Numbered from the stretch's first letter, positions 26,062-35,311 are shown. The stretch: 64,000 nt of DNA from Miltoncostaea sp963823515 (GCA_963823515.1 CAWGMB010000002.1:1-64000), one strand, 5' to 3'. The notes: generated by a model not told the origin, from the letters alone. Numbers and translations: made by a program.

Positions 26062-26064
<3 letters not shown>
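25902..26064. repeat. Dispersed intergenic palindromic element, copy B
   Basis: Outer arms TAGTGCCCCGAGCCCCGAGT (25902-25921) and ACTCGGGACTCGACGCACTA (26045-26064) are complementary at 17 of 20 positions; the right arm includes the clpP stop codon. Inside are GTTCCCGGCTGCAT, GAGGCGGCGTCCTCGGCAGC (shared with copy A), a perfect central hairpin CCGATATC-CGA-GATATCGG and the common core TCCTTGCCTCGC (26005-26016). It fills the clpP-clpX junction. Confidence 0.8.
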
Positions 26065-26646
<582 letters not shown>

Positions 26647-26674
26647 GCGGTGGGCTCCGTTCCGGTGGCGCTGG

Positions 26675-28114
26675 TCATCGAGGGTCGCCGGGCGTCCACA
26701 GCTTCCCCGCCGCGGCCGGCTTCCCTGCCGTCTCGTCGGTCGGGGCGGCCTTGTCCGCGACCTTCTTGCGGTCGTCCTCGGGCGTCCAGAGGCGCTCGCG
26801 AGCCTCGGCCGTCGCCATCGGGATCGCGCTCACCGAGGAGGTGAGGTGGTCGACGGCCTTGCGCAGGCGCAGGTCCTGCCGCAGGGCGTCCCAACCGCCG
26901 TGCTCGCGCAGCTCGTGGAGCAGGCGGTCCGGCGCGCGGCCCGTGGCCTCGGCGTCCTGGCGGACCTGCTCCTCCATCTCCTCGTCGGTCACCTCGACCG
27001 CCTGCGCCTCGGCGACGGCCTCGACGACGAGCTCGCGCTTGACGGCCATCTCGGCGTCGGGGCGCAGCTCCTCGATGATCTGCTCGATCGAACGGCCGGT
27101 GGCCTTCACGTAGTCCTCGAACGAGACGTTCTCGGGCAGCTGCTGCGCGGTCTGCTGGAGGATGCTGCCGATGCGCCGCTCGGTCATGACGGCGGGCACA
27201 TCGACGGTCGACTTCTCGGAGACGGCGTCGATCACCATGCGGCGGAAGAGCTCGTCGACGCGCTCGGTGGCCACCTCGGTGAGGCGGCGCTCCAGGTCGG
27301 CGCGCAGCTCGTCCATCGTGTCGAACTCGCTGACGGCGAGCGCGAGGTCGTCGTCGAGGGGCGGCAGCTCCTTCTCCTGGACGCCCTTCAGGGTGACCGT
27401 GTACTCGATCGTCTTGCCCTGCAGCTCCGGGCGGCCGTCGGTCGCGGCGTAGCCCACCGGGAAGGTGACCGTCTCGCCGGCGCTCATGCCGAGCAGGCGC
27501 TCGTCGAACTCGGGGAGCAGTCGGCCGCCGCCGAGCTCGACCGCGTAGTCGCGGGCGCTCGCCTGGCGGACGACCTTGCCGCTGAGCGTGCCGTCGAAGT
27601 CGATGATGACGAAGTCGCCCTTGCCGGCGGCGCGCTCCACCGGGACCAGCTTCGCCGCGCGCTCGCGCAGCGACTGCAGCTGCTCGTCGAGCGCCCCCTC
27701 GGGGAGCTCCGCCTCCGCCTTGCCGATCTCCAAGCCGGAGTAGTCGCCGAGCGTGGCCTTCGGGCGCACCTGCACCGTGGCGGTGAAGGTGAGGTCGCCC
27801 TCCTCGGGCACCGACTCGAGGTCGAGGTCCGGCTCGTCGATCGGGACGATCCCCGTCTCGCTGACGGCCTCGGAGTACCAGTCGCCAAGGGCCCCGCGGA
27901 GCATCTCCTGCACGACCGCATCGTGTCCGATGCGCTGGACGATGACCTCGGCGGGCGCCTTTCCCGGGCGGAACCCCGGGACCCGGACCTCCCTGCCCAG
28001 CTGACGGATGGCGCGCTCCATGCGGCGCTGCACCTCGTCCTCCGGCACCGCCACGTCGAGGCGGACCTTGTTCTCTTCCAGCGGTGTGACTTCTGCGGTC
28101 AGCGTCATGTTCAC
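26675..28114 (-). CDS. tig: Trigger factor chaperone
   Basis: Ribosome-bound chaperone and prolyl isomerase. Of 479 aa, the ribosome-binding domain (about 1-115) contains VPGFRPGKAPAEVIVQRIG, the GFRxGxxP signature. It is followed by the FKBP-like domain (about 155-240: KGDFVIIDFDGTLSGK, EFDERLLGMSAGETVTFPV) and the helical substrate domain. The tail holds two related motifs, RLWTPEDDRKK and KLWTPGDPR, joined by an Ala/Lys/Thr linker; one such LWTP tail is common in actinobacteria. Confidence 0.96.
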   Translation of the reverse strand: MNMTLTAEVTPLEENKVRLDVAVPEDEVQRRMERAIRQLGREVRVPGFRPGKAPAEVIVQRIGHDAVVQEMLRGALGDWYSEAVSETGIVPIDEPDLDLESVPEEGDLTFTATVQVRPKATLGDYSGLEIGKAEAELPEGALDEQLQSLRERAAKLVPVERAAGKGDFVIIDFDGTLSGKVVRQASARDYAVELGGGRLLPEFDERLLGMSAGETVTFPVGYAATDGRPELQGKTIEYTVTLKGVQEKELPPLDDDLALAVSEFDTMDELRADLERRLTEVATERVDELFRRMVIDAVSEKSTVDVPAVMTERRIGSILQQTAQQLPENVSFEDYVKATGRSIEQIIEELRPDAEMAVKRELVVEAVAEAQAVEVTDEEMEEQVRQDAEATGRAPDRLLHELREHGGWDALRQDLRLRKAVDHLTSSVSAIPMATAEARERLWTPEDDRKKVADKAAPTDETAGKPAAAGKLWTPGDPR

Positions 28115-28139
28115 TCCCGCGTCACCGCGGTTGGATGTA

Positions 28140-28221
28140 TGCGGGTGAGAGGACTCGAACCTCCATGGGTTGCCCCACTAGGACCTAAACCTAGCGCGTC
28201 TACCGGTTTCGCCACACCCGC
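28140..28221 (-). tRNA. tRNA-Leu (anticodon UAG)
   Basis: Acceptor arms GCGGGTG / CACCCGC pair over 7 bases with discriminator A; anticodon stem CTAGG/CCTAG holds the loop TTTAGGT, anticodon TAG. A long variable arm (TGGGGCAACCCA) and T-loop TTCGAGT fit a leucine tRNA. The 3' CCA is not encoded. It lies just upstream of tig on the same strand. Confidence 0.95.
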
Positions 28222-28239
28222 TCGATACCGGCACCGAGG

Positions 28240-28313
28240 GGTGAACGATGGGATTCGAACCCACGACCGCCTGGACCACAACCAGGAGCTCTACCAGCTG
28301 AGCTACGTCCACC
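28240..28313 (-). tRNA. tRNA-His (anticodon GUG)
   Basis: Acceptor arm GTGGACG / CGTTCAC with an extra 5' G and C73, the histidine identity pair. Anticodon stem CCTGG/CCAGG holds loop TTGTGGT, anticodon GTG. T-loop TTCGAAT. CCA is not encoded. It is 18 bases upstream of the tRNA-Leu gene, so the two are probably one transcript. Confidence 0.95.
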
Positions 28314-28410
28314 ATGTAACGGGCCGGGCCCGTCCCGGGAAGCATAGCGACTCAGCCCCGGGACGTCCCCGGCTCCAGGATCGCCCCCCGCGGCCCGGGG
28401 CGGGGCCGCA

Positions 28411-28438
28411 CGGCCGCCGGCACGTGCGCCGGCGGCCG
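28411..28438. other. Strong G+C hairpin in tRNA/thioesterase intergenic region
   Basis: CGGCCGCCGGC (28411-28421) and GCCGGCGGCCG (28428-28438) form a perfect 11-base stem with loop ACGTGC. It lies between divergently transcribed tRNA-His and the gene at 28501, where no gene ends, so a terminator is not expected. Role unknown. Confidence 0.5.
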
Positions 28439-28500
28439 GTGCGCTCCGGTCGCCGACGGGGCATCATTGGCGCGCTCCGCCCCGCCGAGGAGGTCTCATC

Positions 28501-28914
28501 GTGAAGGACAGCCTGGCCCCCGGGATCGCCCATGAGCTGCGGTTCGTCGTGCCGGTTTCGAAGACCGTGCCCCACCTTTATCCGGAGTCCCCGGAGTTCT
28601 CGGGGATGCCCGAGGTCCTCGCAACGGGGTTCATGGTCGGCCTGGTGGAGTGGGCCTGCCTGGAGGCGATCGCCCCCCATCTGGAGGAGGGCGAGATGTC
28701 GCTCGGCACGCGCGTGGATCTCAGTCACGACGCTGCCACTCCGCCGGGCATGGAGGTCGTGGCCCGGGTCCGCCTGGAGCGGATCGACGGGCGTCGGCTG
28801 ACCTTCTCGGCCGAGGCGGCCGACGAGCACGAGACGATCTGCTCGGGCACCCACCAGCGCTTCGTGGTCGATCGCGCGCGCTTCGTCGCGGGGGTCGGGC
28901 GCAAGTCCGGCTGA
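28501..28914 (+). CDS. Hotdog-fold thioesterase, FlK-like
   Basis: 137 aa from GTG 28501. The sequence VPHLYPESPEFSGMPEVLAT, FMVGLVEWACLEAI, EGEMSLGTRVDLSHDAATPP and GRRLTFSAEAADEHETICSGTHQRFVV follows the pattern of the fluoroacetyl-CoA thioesterase (FlK)-like hotdog family: a Thr/Ser in the SPEF region, Glu in VEWA and His in VDLSHDAATP correspond to the FlK catalytic triad positions. Most relatives hydrolyse ordinary or toxic acyl-CoAs; nothing here points to fluoroacetate. Single-gene unit between the tRNAs and a surface protein gene. Confidence 0.8.
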   Translation: MKDSLAPGIAHELRFVVPVSKTVPHLYPESPEFSGMPEVLATGFMVGLVEWACLEAIAPHLEEGEMSLGTRVDLSHDAATPPGMEVVARVRLERIDGRRLTFSAEAADEHETICSGTHQRFVVDRARFVAGVGRKSG

Positions 28915-28991
28915 CGCGGACGCGGCGCCGGCTGTAGGGTCGCGCCCGGCCTCAGACCGGCGTATCCGCGGGGATTCGCCGGTTCTTCAAC

Positions 28992-31379
28992 ATGCCCGCG
29001 ACGGAGGTGCCCCCGTTGCCCAGAACCACTCGCCCGACGATCGTGGCCGCCCTCGGGGCCATCGCCCTCGCGGCCGGCCTGATCGGGCTCGCCGCCCCTG
29101 CCGCGCTGGGGGCTCCCACGCCCTTCGCCCTGCGCTTCTCGGCCAACGCCCCCGGCGACATCGACATCGTCGGCAACACGGTGCTCACCTGTCCTGCCGC
29201 GGCCGCGGACTGCGCCGCGGTGCAGGACGGGACCGCGGTGGGTCAGAACAACGGCTTCGGCATGGGCTTCGTCGACGTGGACGGCGACGCGGCCACCTTC
29301 AACTCGAGCCGGGCCGGCCTGACCCTGCCCCCCGGCGCGACGGTGCTCTTCGCCGGCCTCTACTGGGGCGGCAAGACGGCGTCCGGCGGGGCGCCCGGCG
29401 CGGCGCCGGCGCCGGACCTCGCCGCGATCGCCACCGTGGGCCTCTCGGCTCCCGGCACCCCCGGCTACGCGCCGATCGCCGGCTCGGTGGTGGGCACGAC
29501 CACCGACAACGGCGCCAACTACCAGGCGTTCGCCGACGTGACGGCACGCGTGCGTGCCGCCGGCCCCGGGACGTACGGCGTGTCGAACGTGCAGGTCGGG
29601 CGCGGCACCAACACCTGGGGAGGCTGGTCGCTGGTCGTGGTCCACCGCGACCCGGCCGCGCCGCTGCGCAACCTCACCGTCTTCGACGGCTACCAGTTCG
29701 TCAGCTTCACCAACCCGACGCTGAGCATCCCGGTGAGCGGGTTCCTCGCCCCTCCGAGCGGCCCGGTGCAGGCGCGCCTGGGCGTGGTCGCATACGACGG
29801 CGACCGGGGCTCGCCCGGCTCCCAGTACCAGGGCGACAGCCTCACGCTGAACGGCGCGACGGTGTCGGACGCCCTCAACCCCGCGGACGACATCTTCAAC
29901 GGCTCGATCACGCGAACCGGCACCGCCCTCACGGCCAAGGATCCGAACCACGCCAACCAGCTCGGCTTCGACGCCGACGTCTTCTCGGTCGACGGGCTGG
30001 TGCCGAACGCGGCGACCTCGGCCGTGATCGCGCTGACCACGGGCGGTGAGAGCTACAACCCCGGGGTGGTCACGACCGCCTTCGACCTCTTCGCCCCCTC
30101 GCTCGCCTCGCAGAAGACGGTCTCCGACGTCGACGGCGGCCTGGTGGAGCCGGGCGACCTGCTGGAGTACACGGTCTCTTTGACCAACACGGGCCTCGAC
30201 GCCGCCACCGGCGTCCGGCTCATCGACCCGATCCCCGCCGGCACGGCCTACGAGCCCGGCTCCCTCGTCATCGCGAGCGGTGCGGGCGCCGGCCCGGCCA
30301 CCGACGTGCCCGGCGACGACCTCGCCGAGCGCGCGGGCCAGGACGTCGTCTTCCGCCTCGGAACGGGCGCCACACCGAACGCGGGTGGCCGCCTCGATGT
30401 CGGGGCCTCGGCCTCGGTGCGCTTCCGGGTGCGCGTGACGGCGGGCACCCCCGCCGGAACCGTGATCCCGAACGCCGCCACGACCGAGTTCGCGGCTGCC
30501 GCCAGCGGGACGCCGTTCACCGACACGACCGGGCCCGCCAGCGTCACCGTGGCCGGCGCGCCCGTCATCGCGGCCACCAAGAGGGCGACGCTCGCGACCG
30601 ACGCCGACGGCAGCGGCGGCACCAGCGGGGGCGACACGCTCGCCTACTACGTCGTCGTCACCAACTCGGGCAACCGGGCGGCGACGAACGTCGTGCTGGC
30701 GGATTCGCTCGACCCGCTCACGCGCCTGGTCGCCGGATCGGTGACCACCAGCCAGGGCACGGTGACCGGGGGCAACGCCGCCGGCCAGACGGCGCTGCGC
30801 GTGGAGCTCGGCACGCTGGCGCCGGGGGCGTCCGCGACCGTCGCCTTCCGCGCGCGGGTGAACGCCACCCTGCCCGCGGGGACGGCGCGGATCAGCAACC
30901 AGGCCGTGGTGAGCGCCGCCGGTATGACGCCGGTGACCACCGACGACCCGGTGACCGTGCAGCCCGGCGACCCGACGACGGTCGCCGTGACCGCCGTGCC
31001 GCGCGCGCGCCTCGGGATCGACCTGCGCGGGCCCGCCCGGGCGCGCGCGGCGGCGACCTACTGCGCGACGGTCACCAACCGCAGCAGGATCGTGGCGCGC
31101 GGCGTGACCATCCGCGTGCCTCTCACGGCGGGGATCGCCATCAGGACCCGGCCCCGCGGCGCGCGGGTGGTGTCCCGCCGCCTGGTGTGGACCACGCCGC
31201 GCCTCGCGCCGGGCGCGCGACGGAACGTGTGCTTCACCGTCCGCCTGATCGGGCGCAACGGCACGGTCCGCCGCCCGCGGGCGTTCGCGCAGGCGTCCAA
31301 CGCCCCCCGCGTCACCGACGCGGTGCGCACCCGGCTGCGGAACCGCCCGGGCCGCACCCAGCCCCCGGTGACCGGGTGA
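28992..31379 (+). CDS. Secreted surface protein with DUF11 repeats
   Basis: 795 aa. Signal peptide (about 14-42, IVAALGAIALAAGLIGLAA, then A-x-A before PTPFALRF). An N-terminal beta-rich domain (about 45-375: LFAGLYWGGKTASG, WGGWSLVVVHRD, FDGYQFV, GDSLTLNGATV) is of the kind seen in proteins annotated as conserved-repeat or DUF3344-like. It is followed by two DUF11 modules (about 378-515, EPGDLLEYTVSLTNTG; about 525-660, GDTLAYYVVVTNSGNRAATNV) and a third degenerate one (about 680-780). No LPxTG motif or C-terminal anchor, so it is released or held non-covalently. Probably a cell-envelope adhesin or structural protein. Confidence 0.85.
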   Translation: MPATEVPPLPRTTRPTIVAALGAIALAAGLIGLAAPAALGAPTPFALRFSANAPGDIDIVGNTVLTCPAAAADCAAVQDGTAVGQNNGFGMGFVDVDGDAATFNSSRAGLTLPPGATVLFAGLYWGGKTASGGAPGAAPAPDLAAIATVGLSAPGTPGYAPIAGSVVGTTTDNGANYQAFADVTARVRAAGPGTYGVSNVQVGRGTNTWGGWSLVVVHRDPAAPLRNLTVFDGYQFVSFTNPTLSIPVSGFLAPPSGPVQARLGVVAYDGDRGSPGSQYQGDSLTLNGATVSDALNPADDIFNGSITRTGTALTAKDPNHANQLGFDADVFSVDGLVPNAATSAVIALTTGGESYNPGVVTTAFDLFAPSLASQKTVSDVDGGLVEPGDLLEYTVSLTNTGLDAATGVRLIDPIPAGTAYEPGSLVIASGAGAGPATDVPGDDLAERAGQDVVFRLGTGATPNAGGRLDVGASASVRFRVRVTAGTPAGTVIPNAATTEFAAAASGTPFTDTTGPASVTVAGAPVIAATKRATLATDADGSGGTSGGDTLAYYVVVTNSGNRAATNVVLADSLDPLTRLVAGSVTTSQGTVTGGNAAGQTALRVELGTLAPGASATVAFRARVNATLPAGTARISNQAVVSAAGMTPVTTDDPVTVQPGDPTTVAVTAVPRARLGIDLRGPARARAAATYCATVTNRSRIVARGVTIRVPLTAGIAIRTRPRGARVVSRRLVWTTPRLAPGARRNVCFTVRLIGRNGTVRRPRAFAQASNAPRVTDAVRTRLRNRPGRTQPPVTG

Positions 31380-31690
31380 CGCCGTCAGCGTCGCCTGGAC
31401 GGTGATCGTCACGTTCCCGCGGATCGCGTTGGAGATCGGGCAGCCTTTCTCGGCCGCGTCGGCCGGCTCCTGGAAGGCGATCGCGTAGCGGGAGGCGTGG
31501 GCCGCGGCGAGCAGTCCCTCGGGGCTGGTGCGCCCGTCGGCGCCATCGACGCGGGAGGCCCGGGTGATGGGCGGCGAGGCTGCTCCGCTGCAGGCGAGCC
31601 GGAGCGTTCCGGAGCCCTCGGCCGGCGGCCCTCCCAGTTCGTCTCGGCGCCTCGATCGGCGGTGGCCGTCGTCGCCCCCCTCGATCGGTC
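31380..31690 (-). pseudogene. Ohr/OsmC-family peroxiredoxin remnant with internal deletion
   Basis: Minus-strand text SGTLRLACSGAAS, ASRVDGADGRTSPEGLLAAAHASRYAIAF is the OsmC/Ohr N-terminal half, and GCPISNAIRGNVTITVQATL is its C-terminus. They are joined directly, with the central part missing. The reactive cysteine of the AHASC block is Arg, and the first strand (TADRGAETNWEG) is in another frame. This is a decayed gene for hydroperoxide detoxification. It abuts the end of the DUF11 surface gene on the opposite strand. Confidence 0.7.
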
Positions 31691-31728
31691 GGCCGGCGCC
31701 GGCCCGGTGGCCTGAGCCGGAAGTCCGC

Positions 31729-31768
31729 ATGCAGCCGGGAACCGCCAACGCGATCCCCGACTCGGGAC
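31729..31768. repeat. Partial palindromic element F, after the dehydrogenase stop
   Basis: On the minus strand, directly after the TAG of the dehydrogenase, is CCCGAGTCGGG, a short hairpin, then GTTCCCGGCTGCAT, identical to 14 bases of element B. The rest of the element is not recognisable. It may act as the terminator of the dehydrogenase gene. Confidence 0.5.
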
Positions 31769-31769
31769 A

Positions 31770-32771
31770 CTAGGGCTCGACGACCACCTTGAGCGCCTCC
31801 CCCGAGCGCGCCAGGCGGAAGGCCTCCTGCACCTCGGCCAGTGGAAGCCGGTGGGAGACGACCGCCTCCGCGTCGACCGCTCCGGAAGCGATCAACGCCA
31901 GCGCGTCGCGCGTGTCGAGCGGCCCCGCCGAGTACGTCGACTGGATCGTCACCTCGCGGAAGAAGACGGCCCCGAGGTCGAGGCCGACGATCGCCCCGGG
32001 GGCGGGCGGCGCGAACAGCTGAACCACGCCGGCGGGACCGGCGAGATGGAGCGAGCCCGCGATCGCCGCCGGGGCGTGGGTGCAGACGAAGACGTGGTCG
32101 GCGGGGCCCCCGAGGGCCGCGCCCACGCGCTGCGGGTCGTCGCTCTCCAGCGCGTGGGCGCCGGCCGCTCCGGCGAGCGCGCGGCGGTCCTCCCGGGGAT
32201 CGATCGCGACGACGGCCGCCGCACCGGCGGCGCGGGCGGCGGCGACCTCCAGCAGGCCCATCGCCCCGGCGCCGACCACGGCGACCCGCGAGCCCGGCCC
32301 CACGCCCGCCTGGCGCTGGCCGCGGACGACGCACGCCAGGGGCTCGATCAGGGTGGCCGCGGCGTCCGAGACGGCGTCCGGCACCTCCAGCACGTCGAGG
32401 CGGGCGTTCTCGGCCGGGACGCGGATCAGCTCGGCGAGGCCGCCCGGATCGATGCGGCTGGTGCGGAACCTGGCGCAGAGGGTGTGGCGGCCGGCGCGGC
32501 AGAGGTCGCAGGTCATGCAGGGGACGTGGTGGTGCACGAAGACGCGCGCGCCCAGGCCGACGGTCGCGCCCGCCCCCGCCTGCACCACCTCCCCCACCGG
32601 CTCGTGACCCAGCACCAACGGCGCGCGGGGGTCCTGGTACCACTGCATCAGGTCGCTGCCGCACAGGCCGCAGGCCCGGACCCGGACCAGGAGCTCGCCG
32701 GGGCCCGCGACGGGGTCGGGTCGCTCCTCGAGCTCGATCCGGCCCGCGCCGTGGTACATCGCGACGATCAC
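31770..32771 (-). CDS. Zinc-dependent alcohol/polyol dehydrogenase (MDR family)
   Basis: Oxidises an alcohol or polyol with NAD(P). 333 aa from GTG 32771 (VIVAMYHGAGRIELEE). Catalytic zinc ligands are Cys36 (GLCGSD), His56/Glu57 (GHEPVGEV) and Glu143 (IEPLACVV); structural-zinc cysteines 85, 88, 91 and 99 are in CMTCDLCRAGRHTLC. The Rossmann motif is VAVVGAGAMGLLE and the coenzyme acid is Asp191 (AIDPRED), suggesting NAD. Closest in style to sorbitol/threonine dehydrogenases. Monocistronic; diverges from the proline-rich membrane protein gene. Confidence 0.92.
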   Translation of the reverse strand: MIVAMYHGAGRIELEERPDPVAGPGELLVRVRACGLCGSDLMQWYQDPRAPLVLGHEPVGEVVQAGAGATVGLGARVFVHHHVPCMTCDLCRAGRHTLCARFRTSRIDPGGLAELIRVPAENARLDVLEVPDAVSDAAATLIEPLACVVRGQRQAGVGPGSRVAVVGAGAMGLLEVAAARAAGAAAVVAIDPREDRRALAGAAGAHALESDDPQRVGAALGGPADHVFVCTHAPAAIAGSLHLAGPAGVVQLFAPPAPGAIVGLDLGAVFFREVTIQSTYSAGPLDTRDALALIASGAVDAEAVVSHRLPLAEVQEAFRLARSGEALKVVVEP

Positions 32772-33039
32772 CGGGCGAAGACTATGCGGCCCGCCGTGAG
32801 GTTGATCCCGGGGCCGGCCGGGGTGATCCGATCGTTCCGGCCCGTCGTGGGCGGATCGGCCCGTGATCACACCCGTCGGTGTTCGGCGGGGCGCGGGTCG
32901 CGCGGCGGGAAGGAGCACGCTTCCGCCCACGTGGCGCCGGCGCAGGACGGGTCTTCCCGCCCGAGCTGCGCCGACGCATGGCGTGGGTGTATGTTCGACC
33001 CGTCGGCACGTGAAGGCAGCGACGCATTCTGGTGGTTTT

Positions 33040-34134
33040 GTGAACTTCGGCACGGCGATCGAGCGGCGAGCGTCCGACCCGGGTACCGCGGCATGGCTGC
33101 GGTACCTGGTGGTCGCGCTGCTCATCGCCCTCGCCGTGCCAGGGCTGGCCATGGCCCAGGATGCGGGCACGGCCGTCGCGGAGCCGCCCGCGCCGGAGGC
33201 GACCGCGACCTCTGCCCCCGCGCCCGAGGCGACGCCCCCGGAGGCCGCCGACGAGCAGGCGCCCGCCGATCCCGCCCCCGCCGAGGCCACGCCGGGCGCG
33301 CAGGCCACACCCGCCGCGCCGCCCGCCGCGGGCTCCGAGGGCGCAACGGTTCCGGTCGAGGACGTCCCGGTCGAGCTGTCGGGCCTGCCGGAGACCGAGC
33401 CGGTCGCGACACCCCCGCCGGCCGCGGGCGAGCCGGTGCCCACCCCCGGCGCCGCCCCCGAGCTGCCCGAGGTCACCCCCGGCACCGAGCCCGCCCCGGT
33501 GGTCACGCTTCCGTCGCGCGCCACCCCCGCCGCACCGCCGGCGATCCAGCTGGTCGCCGCCACGCCCCCGCCGGCGCCCCCCAAGCCCCCGGTGGCCGTG
33601 TCCACGCCGACGAGCACCCGGCTCGTCGGCTCGCTGGGCACGCCCAGCCGCCCGCTCGCCGTCGAGATCGGCCCGCCCCAGACCCCGCGCAGCGCGCCGG
33701 TGCAGCGCGCCGCCCGCGCGCGCACGGCGATGGCCGCGGCCCTCGGCGGCGCGAAGAACCCCTTTGTCCTGTCCTCGTCCAGCCCGGTGCTCAACGCGCC
33801 GGCCACCTCGGGCCCCTCCGGCCCGCCCGCGCCGGCGGCCAAGACCTCCGTCACGGAGTTCGCCGAGGGCGCCACGGTCGATCTCACGGCCCCGCAGCTG
33901 GTCGCGCCGGTCGGCGCGGCGCCCGCCGGCTCCAGCCTGCTGGCGGTGCTGGCCGGCTACGTGCTGCCGGGCACCAGCGGCCCGCCGGCGTCCACGCTGG
34001 TGCTGCTGATCGTGATCGGCCTGATCCTGGGCGTCGGCTACGCCGCCCGCCCGCAGCTCAGCGAGGCCGTGGCCTCGATCAACCTGCTGGGCGCCTCATC
34101 CGGCCACGGCATGGCGGTCCGCCGACCCGGTTAA
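33040..34134 (+). CDS. Proline/alanine-rich bitopic membrane protein, unknown
   Basis: 364 aa from GTG 33040 (NFGTAIERRAS), preceded by GGTGG. An N-terminal signal or anchor helix (about 21-40, YLVVALLIALAVPGLAMA) leads to roughly 200 residues of Pro/Ala/Glu/Thr low-complexity sequence, probably an extended spacer through the cell wall. A second hydrophobic helix (about 323-341, STLVLLIVIGLILGVGYAA) and a short tail end the protein. No catalytic domain. Likely an envelope stalk protein; transcribed with the gene at 34258. Confidence 0.6.
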   Translation: MNFGTAIERRASDPGTAAWLRYLVVALLIALAVPGLAMAQDAGTAVAEPPAPEATATSAPAPEATPPEAADEQAPADPAPAEATPGAQATPAAPPAAGSEGATVPVEDVPVELSGLPETEPVATPPPAAGEPVPTPGAAPELPEVTPGTEPAPVVTLPSRATPAAPPAIQLVAATPPPAPPKPPVAVSTPTSTRLVGSLGTPSRPLAVEIGPPQTPRSAPVQRAARARTAMAAALGGAKNPFVLSSSSPVLNAPATSGPSGPPAPAAKTSVTEFAEGATVDLTAPQLVAPVGAAPAGSSLLAVLAGYVLPGTSGPPASTLVLLIVIGLILGVGYAARPQLSEAVASINLLGASSGHGMAVRRPG

Positions 34135-34257
34135 GCGGTTCCCCTCCCCGGAGTGGTGCGCCCTCACGCAGAGGGTGAGCCGGGGATATCGCGTCCCGCG
34201 CAGGTCCCACCGATGGGATCCATGCGCAGAACCCTTTCGCGAGATGGGAACACACAG

Positions 34258-34677
34258 ATGCAGCCGATGCAGATCCTGGTTCTTGGCCCCGAGGGAGTCG
34301 GACGCTCCGCCCTCGCGGAGACCCTCACCCGGCTGGGCTACGTGGTCATGGCCGCCGAGGCGCGCCCGCACCGCACCCCGCCCTCCTCGGGCGACATCGT
34401 GATGCTCGACCTGCGTGGCGAGGAGTCGGACTGGCGCGAGCTGGCCGAGGGCCTGCACGACGACGAGCGCCCGATGATGATCATCTCCGAGCGCCCCCGG
34501 CGCCTGGTGAAGGCCCTCTCGGGCCGCCCCGGCGGCACCATGCTGCTGACCGGCGCCGAGTCGGACGCCGGCTACAAGGTCGCGCTGGCCGTCTGCTCGG
34601 CGCTGCGCTCCAGCGCGCTCAGCCGGGCCGCCGCCCGTCCGCGCCGCGGCGCCGCCGCCCGCGTCGCCGCTCTGTGA
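34258..34677 (+). CDS. Receiver-like small protein, function unknown
   Basis: 139 aa from ATG 34258. MQILVLGPEGVGRSALAETL suggests a beta-strand then glycine loop; GDIVMLDLRGEESDWRELAEGL and RPMMIISERPRRLVKALSGR read like a degenerate response-regulator receiver or a Rossmann-like fold. GPEGVGRS is only loosely like a P-loop (no Lys). The last 25 residues are Arg/Ala-rich. A strong terminator hairpin follows at once. No partner kinase nearby. Confidence 0.5.
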   Translation: MQPMQILVLGPEGVGRSALAETLTRLGYVVMAAEARPHRTPPSSGDIVMLDLRGEESDWRELAEGLHDDERPMMIISERPRRLVKALSGRPGGTMLLTGAESDAGYKVALAVCSALRSSALSRAAARPRRGAAARVAAL

Positions 34678-34703
34678 GTGGCCGGATGAGTCCGGCCACT
34701 CAC
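34674..34703 (+). terminator. Intrinsic-type hairpin terminator
   Basis: GTGAGTGGCCGGA (34674-34686) and TCCGGCCACTCAC (34691-34703) form a perfect 13-base stem with a 4-base loop, overlapping the stop codon of the preceding gene. There is no strong T-tract, as is common in high-G+C actinobacteria. Confidence 0.8.
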
Positions 34704-34721
34704 GGCGCTTTGCGACTGAAT

Positions 34722-34798
34722 CCCGAATGGCTCAGGGCACGCTGCTCCTGGGGGGCAGGACGCGGCATCCATGCCGCTCGCACCCTGAGCCATTCGGG
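34722..34798. repeat. Long-arm palindromic element G
   Basis: CCCGAATGGCTCAGGG (34722-34737) and its exact complement (34783-34798) flank a 45-base centre that itself contains GCGGCAT-CC-ATGCCGC. The plan, long perfect outer arms with a small inner hairpin, is that of elements A-C, but the shared 12-base core is absent. Confidence 0.6.
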
Positions 34799-34893
34799 AA
34801 TCGGCTCCCTCCGTCGCTCCGGCTCCGCCCCCGGGATCGTGTCCCAGGTCGCAGAGCCGTTCAGGCCGTACGCGCCGTGCGTCGGCCTTCGGC

Positions 34894-35022
34894 CTACTTC
34901 GCCAGGGTGGCGAAGCGCAGGAACGTGGCGACCGCGTCCTTCACGATCACGGGCTTCTCGTTCTCGAGCACGGCGCCCGACCCGTTGTCGGCGGTGATCT
35001 CCAGCACGCTTTCGTCCGCCAT
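34894..35022 (-). pseudogene. Truncated thioredoxin-like fragment
   Basis: 42-codon frame with an AGGTGG Shine-Dalgarno before ATG 35022-35020. MADESVLEITADN and VLENEKPVIV match the first strand, helix and second strand of thioredoxins, but the text then runs KDAVATFLRFATLAK and stops. The WCxPC active site is gone. It is either a decayed thioredoxin or a very short protein made from its N-terminus. Confidence 0.55.
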
Positions 35023-35150
35023 GTGAGGACCACCTTGCCGTTGGCTGAGCGGCAGTCCCGACGCGACCGAGGCCGGCGGAACGGCCGGCGCCCCCGCGTC
35101 CGTCCTGCGGATGCGAGGATGAGCCGGTCCACGAACACGGGGGTCATCCG

Positions 35151-35291
35151 ATGGCTGTCTGCGCGCACAAGGTCTGCACGTGCGAGGCGAAGAAGGGCGA
35201 GCGGTTCTGCTCGGAGTTCTGCGAGAAGAACCCCAAGGCGCCCGAGTGCCACTGCCACCACGACTCCTGCGACGCGCCGCACCACCACTAG
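35151..35291 (+). CDS. Metallothionein-like Cys/His-rich micro-protein
   Basis: 46 aa: MAVCAHKVCTCEAKKGERFC, then SEFCEKNPKAPECHCHHDSC, ending DAPHHH. Eight cysteines (positions 4, 9, 11, 20, 24, 33, 35, 40) in CxC, CxxxC and CHCHH arrangements plus six histidines resemble bacterial metallothioneins (SmtA/BmtA type), which bind Zn, Cd or Cu with mixed Cys/His ligands. A weak SD (GGGGG) precedes ATG 35151. It stands alone between the thioredoxin fragment and the 3' end of birA. Too short for most gene callers. Confidence 0.8.
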   Translation: MAVCAHKVCTCEAKKGERFCSEFCEKNPKAPECHCHHDSCDAPHHH

Positions 35292-35311
35292 CGCGGGCCT
35301 CAGTCGCCCCC

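Noticed and set aside
28725..31748. Minus-strand open frame of 1007 codons
   Set aside because: Mostly antisense to the DUF11 surface protein, which has a signal peptide and domain structure. Only the first part of this frame carries real (Ohr/OsmC) similarity, reported as a remnant.
34153..34257. Upstream extension of the receiver-like protein
   Set aside because: Extra residues are Pro/Arg-rich and cover the promoter/leader region; the ATG at 34258 starts the folded part.
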